This document shows, piece after piece, positions 15,661 to 24,292 of a DNA stretch of 64,000 nucleotides (its first letter is position 1; every line of letters starts with the position of its first letter). Location of the stretch: NCBI GenBank assembly GCA_902777325.1, contig CACYTH010000023.1, positions 1-64,000 of the forward strand, written 5' to 3'. The notes under the pieces were generated by a model. It worked only from the letters and a program-made list of their open reading frames with translations. It was not told the origin of the DNA and ran no database searches. This stretch comes from an uncultured Coriobacteriaceae bacterium (GTDB lineage Bacteria > Actinomycetota > Coriobacteriia > Coriobacteriales > Atopobiaceae). Both the position numbers and the translations under genes were made by a program.

Positions 15661-17142
15661 ATGTCCAGAAAGCCCAATATCCTGTACTTTGTGGCGGACC
15701 AGATGCGTGCCGACGCGCAGCGCTACCTGGGCAATCGGGCGGCCATCACGCCAAACTTGGACCGCCTGGCAAAAAAGGGCGTGGCCTTCAGAAACGCCTA
15801 CTGCCAGAACCCCGTGTGCGTTCCCAGCCGCTGCAGCTTTCTCTCCGGCCTGTACCCGCACACGACGGGGCACCGCACCATGCACTTTCTGCAGAACGAG
15901 GACGAGCCCAACATCCTGCGCACCATGAAGGAGTCCGGCTACGAGGTCGTCTGGATCGGCCGCAACGATGTGGTTCCGGGCACGCGCCCCAAGACGGCGT
16001 ACTGCAACGAGTACTACGACGGTATCGACCCCAACAACCAGCGGGACGCCTGCATCGACGCCACGGCCGCGGCTGCTCAGGGGCACGGGGCCTCTGGCGA
16101 CGCGCGCGCCAGCTGGGACCCGGACAGCTACTCCTTCTACCTGGGCGAGACGCGGCCCGGCGCCTACGGGCGTGCCGACGAGGGCTGCGTGGAGGTGGCG
16201 CTCGCATACCTCGACCGCTATGCTGCCGGCAATGGCGAGAAGCCCTTCTTTGTGTACTGCTCACTGGCGTTTCCGCACCCACCCTATGGCTGCGACCGAC
16301 CCTGGTACGGCTCCACCGATCGCAACGCCCTGCCGCCGCGCATCCCGCGCCGCGAGGACAGCCCGGCCATGATCGCCGAGACGGTGCGCAAGATGGGCCT
16401 CGACCCGCGCTGGCCAGAGGAGCGCTGGAACGAGCTTCGGGCCACCTACCTGGACATGGTCAGCAAGTTTGACAGCCAGCTGGGGCAGGTTCTGGGCAAG
16501 CTCCAAGAGACGGGGCTCTACGACGACACCTCCGTCTTCGTCTTCTCCGACCACGGGGACTACACCGGGGACTATGGCCTGGTGGAGAAGGTGCAGAACT
16601 GCTTTGAGGACGCGCTCACCAACGTGCCGCTCGTCATCAAGCCCGCGGCGGGCATTGCGTGCAGGCCACGCGTGACCCCCGCGCTGGTGGAGCTGAACGA
16701 CCTCTGCGCCACGCTCGCCGACATGTGCGACATCGACCTCGGCTACGTGCAGTACGGCGCCTCGCTCATGGGGGTGATCGCGGGCGACGACGTGGGCAAG
16801 GACGCCGTGTTCAGCGAGGGAGGCCGCGGCCTCGGCGACCGTCCGTCGATGGAGCTCGGCCACGACGACCCGCATGACGTCTACTGGCCGCGCATCTCCA
16901 CCCAGCACGAGGAGGGCCCCAACCACACGCGCGCCACCATGATTCGCATGGGAAACCTCAAGTACACCATGCGGCTCTACGAGCGAGACACCCTCTACGA
17001 CCTCGACCTTGACCCTCACGAGCAGGTCAACCGCATCGATGACCCAGCCTACGCGGAGCGCGTGGCCGCCATGCGCGACCGTCTGCTCGCCTGGTATCAG
17101 GAGACGGCCGACTGGGTGCCCAATCGCAAGGACCTGCGATAG
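15661..17142 (+). CDS. Cys-type sulfatase (S1 family)
   Basis: A 493-residue alkaline phosphatase-superfamily sulfatase. Metal ligands begin at D13 (FVADQMRAD). The maturation motif is C53-V-P-S-R in NPVCVPSRCSFLSG; C53 becomes formylglycine. FSDHGDYTGDYG supplies further metal ligands. Lack of a signal peptide points to a cytoplasmic enzyme acting on imported sulfated sugars or similar esters. It needs the maturase at 13380. It follows cysK by nine bases, which suggests released sulfate or its reduction product feeds sulfur assimilation. Substrate is unknown. Confidence 0.92.
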   Translation: MSRKPNILYFVADQMRADAQRYLGNRAAITPNLDRLAKKGVAFRNAYCQNPVCVPSRCSFLSGLYPHTTGHRTMHFLQNEDEPNILRTMKESGYEVVWIGRNDVVPGTRPKTAYCNEYYDGIDPNNQRDACIDATAAAAQGHGASGDARASWDPDSYSFYLGETRPGAYGRADEGCVEVALAYLDRYAAGNGEKPFFVYCSLAFPHPPYGCDRPWYGSTDRNALPPRIPRREDSPAMIAETVRKMGLDPRWPEERWNELRATYLDMVSKFDSQLGQVLGKLQETGLYDDTSVFVFSDHGDYTGDYGLVEKVQNCFEDALTNVPLVIKPAAGIACRPRVTPALVELNDLCATLADMCDIDLGYVQYGASLMGVIAGDDVGKDAVFSEGGRGLGDRPSMELGHDDPHDVYWPRISTQHEEGPNHTRATMIRMGNLKYTMRLYERDTLYDLDLDPHEQVNRIDDPAYAERVAAMRDRLLAWYQETADWVPNRKDLR

Positions 17143-17200
17143 GTGCCATGCGCTACAGTGCTGAGTTGCAACGGTTGCCGGCGGCTGCGGGAGGTGGCAC

Positions 17201-17761
17201 GTGAGTCGGGCGCAAAAGCTCTGGGTCCTCTTCTCGACCTCATTTGCCATAAGCTCCATGGCCAACTCGGGCTTTGCCATCCTCGCCCTGATGAAGCGCA
17301 GCTTTGTGACCCGCTACGGCTGGTTTACCGAGGAGGAGATGGACGACTACGTGGCGCTCGTGCAGGGGGCGCCTGGCCCCATGGGCGTCAACGCGGCGCT
17401 CATCGTGGGGTACCAGGTGGCGGGTGCCGCCGGGGCGCTCTGCGCGGTGGTGGGCTGTATCGTGCCGGCGCTGGCCATCATGCTGCTGGTGACGTACTTC
17501 TACGAGTACGTGATCTCCTACGAGTACGTGCGCGTCTTCATGCGCGGGATGCAGATGGGCGTCATCGCCATGCTGCTTGACGTGCTGTTGGGGCTGCTCT
17601 CGGGCATCTGGGGCAAGCGCAGGCCGCATCTGGTGGTGCTCGTGGTGCTGGCGTTCTGCTATGTGCGCTTTACCAGACTCTCCCTGCTCTACCTGGCGCT
17701 GGCCTGCGTGGCGGTGGGCCTCGTGCGCGCCCGTGCGCTTGCGGGGGAGGTGCGGAAGTGA
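17201..17761 (+). CDS. CHR (chromate-type) transporter, first half-size subunit
   Basis: A 186-residue short-chain CHR family membrane protein. It has the hallmark VQGAPGPMGVNAALIVGY (FxxPGP-like motif) near residues 50-67 and about five or six hydrophobic segments. The start is GTG 17201 with GGGAGG eight to twelve bases upstream. Its stop overlaps the second half gene (GTGA). Paired short CHR proteins act as heterodimers with opposite topology. They carry chromate or possibly sulfate; near a sulfatase, an oxyanion role in sulfur metabolism is plausible but inferred. Confidence 0.85.
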   Translation: MSRAQKLWVLFSTSFAISSMANSGFAILALMKRSFVTRYGWFTEEEMDDYVALVQGAPGPMGVNAALIVGYQVAGAAGALCAVVGCIVPALAIMLLVTYFYEYVISYEYVRVFMRGMQMGVIAMLLDVLLGLLSGIWGKRRPHLVVLVVLAFCYVRFTRLSLLYLALACVAVGLVRARALAGEVRK

Positions 17762-18318
17762 GCCTTCTTCTGCAGATCGTCCTGAGCTTCATGAAGATAG
17801 GCGCGCTGGCCTTTGGCGGCGGCTATGCCGCGGTCCCGCTGGTGGAGCGGGAGGTCGTGGAGGTGCAGGGCTGGATGAGCTATGCGGAGTTCGCCAACCT
17901 CATGGCCATCGACGAGGTGACGCCCGGCCCCATCATCATCAACTGCGCGACCTTCGTGGGCATGCGGGTAGCGGGGATCGCGGGGGCCCTTGCGGCCACC
18001 ATCGCCTGCATCATTCCCCCGTGCATCGTGTCGTTCTGCCTCATCCTCGCCTATCGGAGGTTCCGCCGCATGAGCGCGATGAACGAGGTCATCGAGGCGC
18101 TCAAGTGCATGGCCTGCGGCCTTATCGCCTCCACGCTCATCAGGCTGTTCGTCAGCCTGGTGCTGCCGGAGGGCGTGCTCTCGCAGCCCGACCTGACGGC
18201 GCTCGCGGTGAGCGTTGGGGCCTTTGTGGTCATGCGAAAGACCGAGCTTAGCCCCATCCTGGTGCTCTTCTGCTGCGGCGCCTGCGTGCTGGGCTTGCAT
18301 CTGGCGCTCGGCATCTGA
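17758..18318 (+). CDS. CHR (chromate-type) transporter, second half-size subunit
   Basis: A 186-residue partner of the preceding protein. Its N-terminus shows FMKIGALAFGGGYAAVPL and the second motif VTPGPIIINCATFVG, the family's conserved PGP block. Six hydrophobic segments follow. The four-base overlap with the first gene indicates coupled synthesis of a two-subunit transporter. Known members export chromate; the natural substrate in anaerobes is unclear. Confidence 0.88.
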   Translation: MSLLLQIVLSFMKIGALAFGGGYAAVPLVEREVVEVQGWMSYAEFANLMAIDEVTPGPIIINCATFVGMRVAGIAGALAATIACIIPPCIVSFCLILAYRRFRRMSAMNEVIEALKCMACGLIASTLIRLFVSLVLPEGVLSQPDLTALAVSVGAFVVMRKTELSPILVLFCCGACVLGLHLALGI

Positions 18319-18427
18319 TCGACGCGGCTCCATGCGGGTCGTTTTGCTATTGTGAGCGTACGGATGCCTGGGGCATGAGGGAAGGCGGTGGCGGGCCCTG
18401 TTGCCGTCAAAGAGAGGGGAGTCGCTA

Positions 18428-18751
18428 ATGGTTACCATCCGACTGTTCTGCGCAGGTGGCATGTCCACCAGCCTGCTCGTCACCAAGATGCGCGAGGCTG
18501 CTGCAGCCGCGGGCGTCGAGGCCGACATCGAGGCCCATGGCGTGGGCTCCGTCGACCGCCGCGTCGACGAGAAGACCGACGTCGTGCTGCTGGGGCCGCA
18601 GGTGGGCTACCAGGCCAAGCAGATGCGTGAGAAGGTCGCCAAGTACGACATTCCGTGCGAGGTCATTCCCATGACCGACTACGGCATGGTCAACGGCAAG
18701 GCCGTGTTCGAGCTGGCCCTCAAGCTGGCTCGCGAGGCAGGGCGCATCTAG
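18428..18751 (+). CDS. orphan PTS EIIB, lactose/cellobiose family
   Basis: A 107-residue protein matching a stand-alone EIIB of the Lac family. The phosphorylated Cys is in LFCAGGMSTSLLVTKM (residues 6-21). TDVVLLGPQVGYQ is the second conserved block. It would pass phosphate from EIIA to a sugar at an EIIC, but neither an EIIA nor an EIIC of this family is encoded in the window. The start is ATG 18428 after AGAGGGGAGT. It may serve a distant EIIC or be regulatory. Confidence 0.88.
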   Translation: MVTIRLFCAGGMSTSLLVTKMREAAAAAGVEADIEAHGVGSVDRRVDEKTDVVLLGPQVGYQAKQMREKVAKYDIPCEVIPMTDYGMVNGKAVFELALKLAREAGRI

Positions 18752-18771
18752 CCGGTCGAGGGGCACGCGAC

Positions 18772-19065
18772 ATGGACTACGAGTACAAGAACCACGAGGG
18801 CGATATGATCCTGCGCGACTACCTGGCCTACGACAGGACCAAGTTCGCGCTCCTGCGTACGTTTTTGTCCATCGAGCGCACGGCGCTGGGGCTTCTTGCC
18901 TCCGGCGCAGGCCTCGTCATCCTGCAGACGTCCGCAACGCTGGTCAGCATCGGATACGCGCTGGTAGTGGTGGCCTTTGTCGTGTTCGTGGCCGGAGGCG
19001 TGTACGCCGCGCGGGCAAAGAGGCGCCTCGATGGGCTCAAGGACAGCCCGGCGCTGCGAGACTAA
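18772..19065 (+). CDS. DUF202-family small membrane protein
   Basis: A 97-residue protein with a charged N-terminus and RDYLAYDRTKFALLRTFLSIERTALG, the DUF202 pattern (xRxxLAxxRTxLAxxRT). Two membrane segments follow (about 40-60 and 63-84) and a basic tail. DUF202 proteins have no proven function. It lies 20 bases after the EIIB gene and may share its transcript. It converges on the TauE/SafE gene. Confidence 0.75.
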   Translation: MDYEYKNHEGDMILRDYLAYDRTKFALLRTFLSIERTALGLLASGAGLVILQTSATLVSIGYALVVVAFVVFVAGGVYAARAKRRLDGLKDSPALRD

Positions 19066-19087
19066 TCGGGCCATAGCTCGGCGGCCG

Positions 19088-19885
19088 CTACATCAGCAGA
19101 TACTTGATGGCTATCAGCGCGCCACCGCATACGACCAGCACCACGCCGGTGACAAGGCTCACCGTACGGGCGCTCACCCTGTTGGCAAACTGAGCCGAGA
19201 CGAGTGATGCCGCCGTCGTCACGGCGGCACACACGAGCAGGGCGTCCCAGCGCTCCGCTACGATGCTCGGCTCGATGACCATGTGGCTCACGCTGGCGAT
19301 AAGCGCGGTGAAGGTCATGATGAAGGTGCTCGTGCCGACGGCAGTCTTGTGGTTCATGCCCAGCATGAAGGTAAAGACCACCAGCATCATCATGCCGCCG
19401 CCCGTGCCCACAAAGCCTGTGCCAAAGCCGATGGTCAGGCCAAAGAAGAGCGATATGGCAACGTCGCGCGGGGTGAGCCTGCTGCCGCGCTCCGGTGCGT
19501 CCTCGCGCGCGGACTCTGGCTTGACCAAAAAGCGGATGCCGATGCAGAAGGTCAGAAAGAGCGAGAAGCCGCCAAGCACCACGTTGCCCGCCCGATGCGC
19601 GGCGAGGCTTCCCGCCACGCACATGCTCACGATGCAGGCGAACATGATCCAGCCGCGCCTGAGGTCGATGTTCTTGTAGCGGATGTAGGTCCAGGTGGTG
19701 ATGGCCGAGCCAAGGATGTCGGAGGCAAGCGCGATGGCCGTGGCCTGGTAGGCGCCCGCCTCGCCCCCAAACGAGGGGCAGAGCACGTACAGGATGGGAA
19801 CCATCACGGTTGCAGCGGAAAGGCCCGCAAGCCCCGTGCCGATGCCCGCGCCCAGTGCGGCTATGACGTACCAAAGGTATTCCAC
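19088..19885 (-). CDS. TauE/SafE-family permease (putative sulfite/organosulfonate exporter)
   Basis: A 265-residue membrane protein with about eight hydrophobic segments in two related halves. The N-terminal half has the family pattern GAGIGTGLAGLSAATVMVP and the second half GFGTGFVGTGGGMMMLVV. Members move sulfite, sulfoacetate or similar anions. Its place near a sulfatase, cysteine synthase and a CHR transporter supports a sulfur anion role, though the family is broad. The start ATG 19885 has GGGGAGG upstream. Confidence 0.85.
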   Translation of the reverse strand: MEYLWYVIAALGAGIGTGLAGLSAATVMVPILYVLCPSFGGEAGAYQATAIALASDILGSAITTWTYIRYKNIDLRRGWIMFACIVSMCVAGSLAAHRAGNVVLGGFSLFLTFCIGIRFLVKPESAREDAPERGSRLTPRDVAISLFFGLTIGFGTGFVGTGGGMMMLVVFTFMLGMNHKTAVGTSTFIMTFTALIASVSHMVIEPSIVAERWDALLVCAAVTTAASLVSAQFANRVSARTVSLVTGVVLVVCGGALIAIKYLLM

Positions 19886-19973
19886 AAAGACCTCCCCACC
19901 CGATAGAGGCAGCGTAGCGCTTTGCCTGTCTGTGGGTGGGGAGGGGAGGAACTAGTTTTTGGGATATGGTGAG

Positions 19974-20408
19974 TTAGGCGAGTGCGGCGTAGTCGTCGGC
20001 GTCCACTGGCTCCAGCCACTCGTTCCAGGCCTCGGTGCCGGAGACCTCGACGGCCACGTGGCTGAACCAGCTGTCGGCCTTTGCGCCATGCCAGTGCTTG
20101 ACGTTTGCGGGGATGGTGATGACGGTGCCCGGCGTCAGGCTCACGGCCGGCTTGCCCCACTCCTGGTACCAGCCCTCGCCTGCGGTGCAGATGAGCACCT
20201 GCCCGCCGCCCTCGGTAGCGTGGTGTACGTGCCAGTTGTTGCGGCAGCCGGGGGTGAAGGTCACGTTGAAGACCGGCGTGGAGCAGCCCTCGTCGGTCAG
20301 CACCTTCAGGTAGGTCTTGCCCTGGAAGTACTGCTGGGCAGGGTTGTCGTCGCCGATGCCAAAGGCATCCATCTGCTCGAACTCTGTGCGGTCCATCGTC
20401 TTTGCCAT
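19974..20408 (-). CDS. cupin-domain protein
   Basis: A 144-residue single cupin. Metal ligands are seen in NNWHVHHATEGGGQVL (motif 1) and IPANVKHWHGAKAD (motif 2). The C-terminus is rich in Trp and acidic residues. It starts at ATG 20408 after AGGGAGGGAAC, in preference to an upstream Met. Similar small cupins near carboxymuconolactone decarboxylase-like proteins act as isomerases or oxygen-independent lyases; no partner is present here, so the role is open. Confidence 0.8.
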   Translation of the reverse strand: MAKTMDRTEFEQMDAFGIGDDNPAQQYFQGKTYLKVLTDEGCSTPVFNVTFTPGCRNNWHVHHATEGGGQVLICTAGEGWYQEWGKPAVSLTPGTVITIPANVKHWHGAKADSWFSHVAVEVSGTEAWNEWLEPVDADDYAALA

Positions 20409-20537
20409 GATGTTCCCTCCCTTGACGTTGACTGATGACATCGTAACCCGCTGCAAGAGGCATAACAAATGCCAATTGCATATTCATGTGCATGCATCTG
20501 GCGCATGGATATGGCGCGGGTGAGACTTCTTGACCGA

Positions 20538-21203
20538 CTACTTCTGGCCGATCATGAGCTGCGCGAGCAGCTGTGCCGCAAAGTCGCGACCGATGAGGTC
20601 GGTGTTGATCATGAGGTCGTAGGTGGCGGGCTCTCCCCAGGTGGTCCCGTCGTCTGCAAGCGCATGCCAGCTGCGGCGGTGCGCGTTCTCGTATGCGATC
20701 GCCGCGTCGAGCTCAGCATCGTCCGTGAGTTCTGCGTACAGCGGCGAGACTTTGGCGCGCACGCGCATGGCAGGGCGGTCGCTCGCGTAGGTCATGGCGC
20801 TTGCACAGGTCTTGCCCAGGCCTTCCACAAAAGCCTTGCCCACGCGCTCGTGGATGAGGCAGGGACCCTCGGCGAGCGCGCGCTCGGCTGCCAGGCGATA
20901 GGCTCCGATGATGCGCTGGTACTCGTCTGTAGCACGCAGAGCGTCGAGGTCCGCATTAGGTGCGGCGGACTTGGCCTCAAAGGCGTCCACATCGTCTGCC
21001 GTCACGCCGCACTCGGGTACGAGGCCGAGCAGGGTCACGGTGTCGTGATATGCCCAACCCGCGGCCTTGCAGGCGCGCAGGGCGATCATCCGGCCCATCG
21101 AGCAATAGGCGGAGTCGAGCACCACGCAGTCGGGCACCGCGTAGCCACGCTCGAACTCGCTCATGCCCTTGGTGCTCAGTGTGCTGCTCATGTCCTCTGC
21201 CAC
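20538..21203 (-). CDS. cytidylate kinase-like protein with altered P-loop
   Basis: A 221-residue protein of the cytidylate kinase-like (AAA_26) family. The family's N-terminal GSGG phosphate loop is replaced by DSAYCSMGRMIA. A helical lid region is followed by the family's R-x-R stretch (PAMRVRAKVSPLY) and a C-terminal YDLMINTD block typical of the group. The start is GTG 21203, eight bases after AAAGGAG; an ATG five codons in is the alternative. It may bind nucleotides weakly or have a regulatory role. It stands alone. Confidence 0.7.
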   Translation of the reverse strand: MAEDMSSTLSTKGMSEFERGYAVPDCVVLDSAYCSMGRMIALRACKAAGWAYHDTVTLLGLVPECGVTADDVDAFEAKSAAPNADLDALRATDEYQRIIGAYRLAAERALAEGPCLIHERVGKAFVEGLGKTCASAMTYASDRPAMRVRAKVSPLYAELTDDAELDAAIAYENAHRRSWHALADDGTTWGEPATYDLMINTDLIGRDFAAQLLAQLMIGQK

Positions 21204-21447
21204 CGCTGCTCCTTTCGGTTGGATGGGATGCACCGCCTATACCCAAGGTTGGCCAAGGTTTGGTGCAGTGCCGCGCGTTTTCCGCCATTGGCGCGGGATT
21301 GCCGTATCGGCACTCATTATCCGCCCAACCTCCGTCGCAATGACCAACAAAGGCACGCCTTTTGCCGCGCACGACATGGTCCGCTTGGTGAGCACGTGGG
21401 TAGCTGGCGTATCGTAGGGGCAACGACCCCGCGGCAAGGAGGCACCC

Positions 21448-23175
21448 ATGCAACGTACACGCTGGTACAAGGACGCGGTCTTCTATCAGATCTGGCCTAG
21501 GAGCTTCTGCGACGGCAACGGCGACGGCATTGGCGACCTGTGGGGCGTGCTCGGCAAGCTCGACTACATTGCCAGCCTGGGCGTCACGGGCATCTGGTTC
21601 AGCCCGCTCTACCCCAGCCCGCAGGCCGACTTTGGCTACGACATCGCCGACTACTACGACATCAATCCCGAGTACGGTACGCTCGAGGTCTTCAGGCAGG
21701 TGCTGGACGGGGCCCACGAGCGCGGGCTCAAGGTGATCATGGACCTCGTGGTCAACCACTCCTCGGACGAGTGCGCCTGGTTTGCCGAGAGTCGCAGCTC
21801 GCGTGACAACCGCTATGCCGACTGGTACATCTGGCGCGACGGCAAGACGCCTGGCTCGCCGGAGGAGGGCGGCACCCCGCCCAACAACTGGGACAGCCTC
21901 TTCGAGGGCAAGGCGTGGGAGTACGAGCCTGCCCGCGACCAATGGTACCTGCACATCTTTGCCAAGAAGCAGCCTGACCTCAACATGGACAACCCCGAGG
22001 TCCGCGCCGAAGTGGAGCGCATCATGCGCTTCTGGCTCGACATGGGCGTGGACGGCTTCCGCGAGGACGTTATCACCTACATCAGCAAGGTAGAGGGATT
22101 GCCCGACGACAATCCGCTCAAACCGGCCGCGCGCGGCATGCAGTTCTATGACCACGGCCCGCACGTGCACGAGTACCTGCGGCAGTTCCGCCGCGATGTG
22201 CTCGACGACTACGACTGCATGACGGTGGGCGAGGCTCCCATGATCAGCGCGGAGAAGGCACTGGAGTACGCGGAGGAGGGTCCGGACCAGGAGCTCGACA
22301 TGCTCTTTACCTTCGAGCACATGGGCGCTGACTGCCTCTTTACCGACTGGATCCCAAGGCCCTTCGACCTGCGCTCGTACAAGCAGGCGCTCGGCAGCTG
22401 GCAGACGGGCCTGGGCGGTCGCGCGTGGAACGCCCTCTACATCGAGAACCACGACCATCCGCGCATCATCAGCCGCTACGGCAGCGAGTCGTACCGCGTG
22501 GAGAGCGGCAAGTCGCTTGCCTGCAGCTATCTCTTCCTGCGCGGTACGCCCTTCGTGTACCAGGGCCAGGAGATCGGCATGACCAACACGCACCTGGCGA
22601 GCGTGGACGAGTCCGCCGACGTGTCTACCTTCAACCAGCATCGTCTCGTGAGGGAGATGGGCCTCTCGGAGAAGGCCGCCCTCTGGCTGGTCAACCGCGC
22701 CACGCGCGACCACGCGCGCACGCCCGTGCAGTGGAGCTCGGCGCCGGGCGCGGGTTTTGTGGGTGGTGACGGGACGGCCGAGCCGTGGTATCCCATCAAC
22801 CCAAACTACCCCGTCATCAACGTGGCGGCCGCCGAGGCCGACCCGCACTCGCTTCTGGCCTTCTACCGTGCGGCCATCGCCCTGCGCCGGCGCCTGCCGG
22901 TGGTGCGCGAGGGCGGCTATCGCGAGCTCAAGCGCGCGAGTGGGCAGCTTTACGCCTACGTGCGCGAGGGGGCGGGGCAGCGGCTGCTGGTGGTGTGCTC
23001 GCTCAGCCCAAAGACTGCGTACTTCTCGGCACCTGCCGACCTCGACCTTGCCGCGGGCGAGCTCTGCCTCTGCGGCTACGAGGACGCGCCGCTCGAGGGC
23101 AACGCCTTCTTCCTGCGGCCTTACGAGTGCCGCGTGTACCTCTGGGAGGATGCAGGGGAGGAGCAGGTCTGCTAG
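21448..23175 (+). CDS. malL: GH13 alpha-glucosidase (oligo-1,6-glucosidase-like)
   Basis: A 575-residue GH13 enzyme of the oligo-1,6-glucosidase/trehalose-6-phosphate hydrolase group. It has the N-terminal YQIWPRSFCDGNGDGIGDL block, nucleophile D207 in GFREDVI, acid/base E262 in TVGEAP and transition-state D336 in ENHDHPR. It has no signal peptide, so it splits imported isomalto- or malto-oligosaccharides, or a phosphorylated disaccharide, in the cytoplasm. It is monocistronic with GGAGG before ATG 21448, and overlaps the end of the convergent DMT gene by four bases. Confidence 0.88.
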   Translation: MQRTRWYKDAVFYQIWPRSFCDGNGDGIGDLWGVLGKLDYIASLGVTGIWFSPLYPSPQADFGYDIADYYDINPEYGTLEVFRQVLDGAHERGLKVIMDLVVNHSSDECAWFAESRSSRDNRYADWYIWRDGKTPGSPEEGGTPPNNWDSLFEGKAWEYEPARDQWYLHIFAKKQPDLNMDNPEVRAEVERIMRFWLDMGVDGFREDVITYISKVEGLPDDNPLKPAARGMQFYDHGPHVHEYLRQFRRDVLDDYDCMTVGEAPMISAEKALEYAEEGPDQELDMLFTFEHMGADCLFTDWIPRPFDLRSYKQALGSWQTGLGGRAWNALYIENHDHPRIISRYGSESYRVESGKSLACSYLFLRGTPFVYQGQEIGMTNTHLASVDESADVSTFNQHRLVREMGLSEKAALWLVNRATRDHARTPVQWSSAPGAGFVGGDGTAEPWYPINPNYPVINVAAAEADPHSLLAFYRAAIALRRRLPVVREGGYRELKRASGQLYAYVREGAGQRLLVVCSLSPKTAYFSAPADLDLAAGELCLCGYEDAPLEGNAFFLRPYECRVYLWEDAGEEQVC

Positions 23176-24089
23176 CTGGCGCTTTCTGCCGATTGCAGCG
23201 TCACCAGGACGATGGTTGCCACCATCAGCACCAAGCCGGCCCAGTCCGCCCAGGAGAAGGCCGTGTGGAGCATGAGCGCCGTCAGCACGGTGGCGCTCAC
23301 GGGCTCGGCAGCACCGAGCATGTTGCCGCGCACGGGGCCGACGATGGATATGCCATGCAGGAAGAGCCCGTAGGCGCCAAAGGTACCCACAAAAGAAACG
23401 ATGCCCAGCACGACCCAACAGTCGAGGCCAAGCACGGGAAACCCGCCGCTTAGCCCACGCGTGAGGAACCAGAACGCCAGGCCACTCACACCCGCGACCG
23501 ACATGCCGATGCCAGTGGTGGCGAGGCTGCCCCAGCGCTCGAAGAGCGGCTTGGGGTAGGTAGTGTAGAAGACCGACGCGGCAGCCGTGGCCACACCAAA
23601 GACCAGGCCCAGAATGGGAAGGCTCAGGGTGCTGGGGTCACCGCCCGTTGCGATGAGGAAGGTGGCCAGCGCCGCGCAGGCGAGGGCCGCCACCTCGAGC
23701 CCGCGCGGCAGGCGGCGCTCCATGAGGCAGGCCAGTGCCAGTACCATGGGGACGTTCAGGCTCTGCAGGACGGTTGCCGTGCCCGCGTTGGTGTAGCTGA
23801 TGGTGGTGGCGTAGAGCGTCGAGTTGAGGAAGAGGCCAGCCGTGCCAAAGATCAGCAGCCGGCGGCGCGTGTCGGCGTCGGCGGCCATGGCCTTGAGCTG
23901 CGGGCGCTGCAGCACGAGGAGCGTGATCATGAACATGATGCCGGCGCCCACCTGGCGCAGGGCCGTGAGCAGCAGCGAGTCGATGGCACTGTGCGCAAAC
24001 AGGTACTGCACGCAGGTGCCCGATGCTCCCCAGGAGATCGCCCCTGCGAGCGTCGAGGCGACGCCTATGATCAGTCTCTTGCGGTCCAT
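23172..24089 (-). CDS. DMT-superfamily (EamA) permease
   Basis: A 305-residue membrane protein with ten hydrophobic segments in two EamA repeats (about 1-145 and 150-300). The start is ATG 24089 after GGAGGGTTGG; eight extra codons upstream lack a ribosome site. EamA proteins export amino acids or metabolites, or import nucleotide sugars; nothing here fixes the substrate. A second, related EamA gene lies at 29633. Confidence 0.85.
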   Translation of the reverse strand: MDRKRLIIGVASTLAGAISWGASGTCVQYLFAHSAIDSLLLTALRQVGAGIMFMITLLVLQRPQLKAMAADADTRRRLLIFGTAGLFLNSTLYATTISYTNAGTATVLQSLNVPMVLALACLMERRLPRGLEVAALACAALATFLIATGGDPSTLSLPILGLVFGVATAAASVFYTTYPKPLFERWGSLATTGIGMSVAGVSGLAFWFLTRGLSGGFPVLGLDCWVVLGIVSFVGTFGAYGLFLHGISIVGPVRGNMLGAAEPVSATVLTALMLHTAFSWADWAGLVLMVATIVLVTLQSAESAS

Positions 24090-24292
24090 CCAACCCTCCG
24101 TTTTGTCGACCACCCATCATAGCGCTAAGCGCTCGCGTTGAGTGGGGGCGACGGGCGCTGGCGTGGGGAGGGGCTTCTCGCCAGCGCATGGTGACCGACG
24201 AATCGCAAACGCCAGCAGTGCCGGTGGGCTTTGCCAGCGGTGGCAATGGTAGGCTGAATCCAGCCAAAGGATTACGAGGGAAAGGGTGGACT

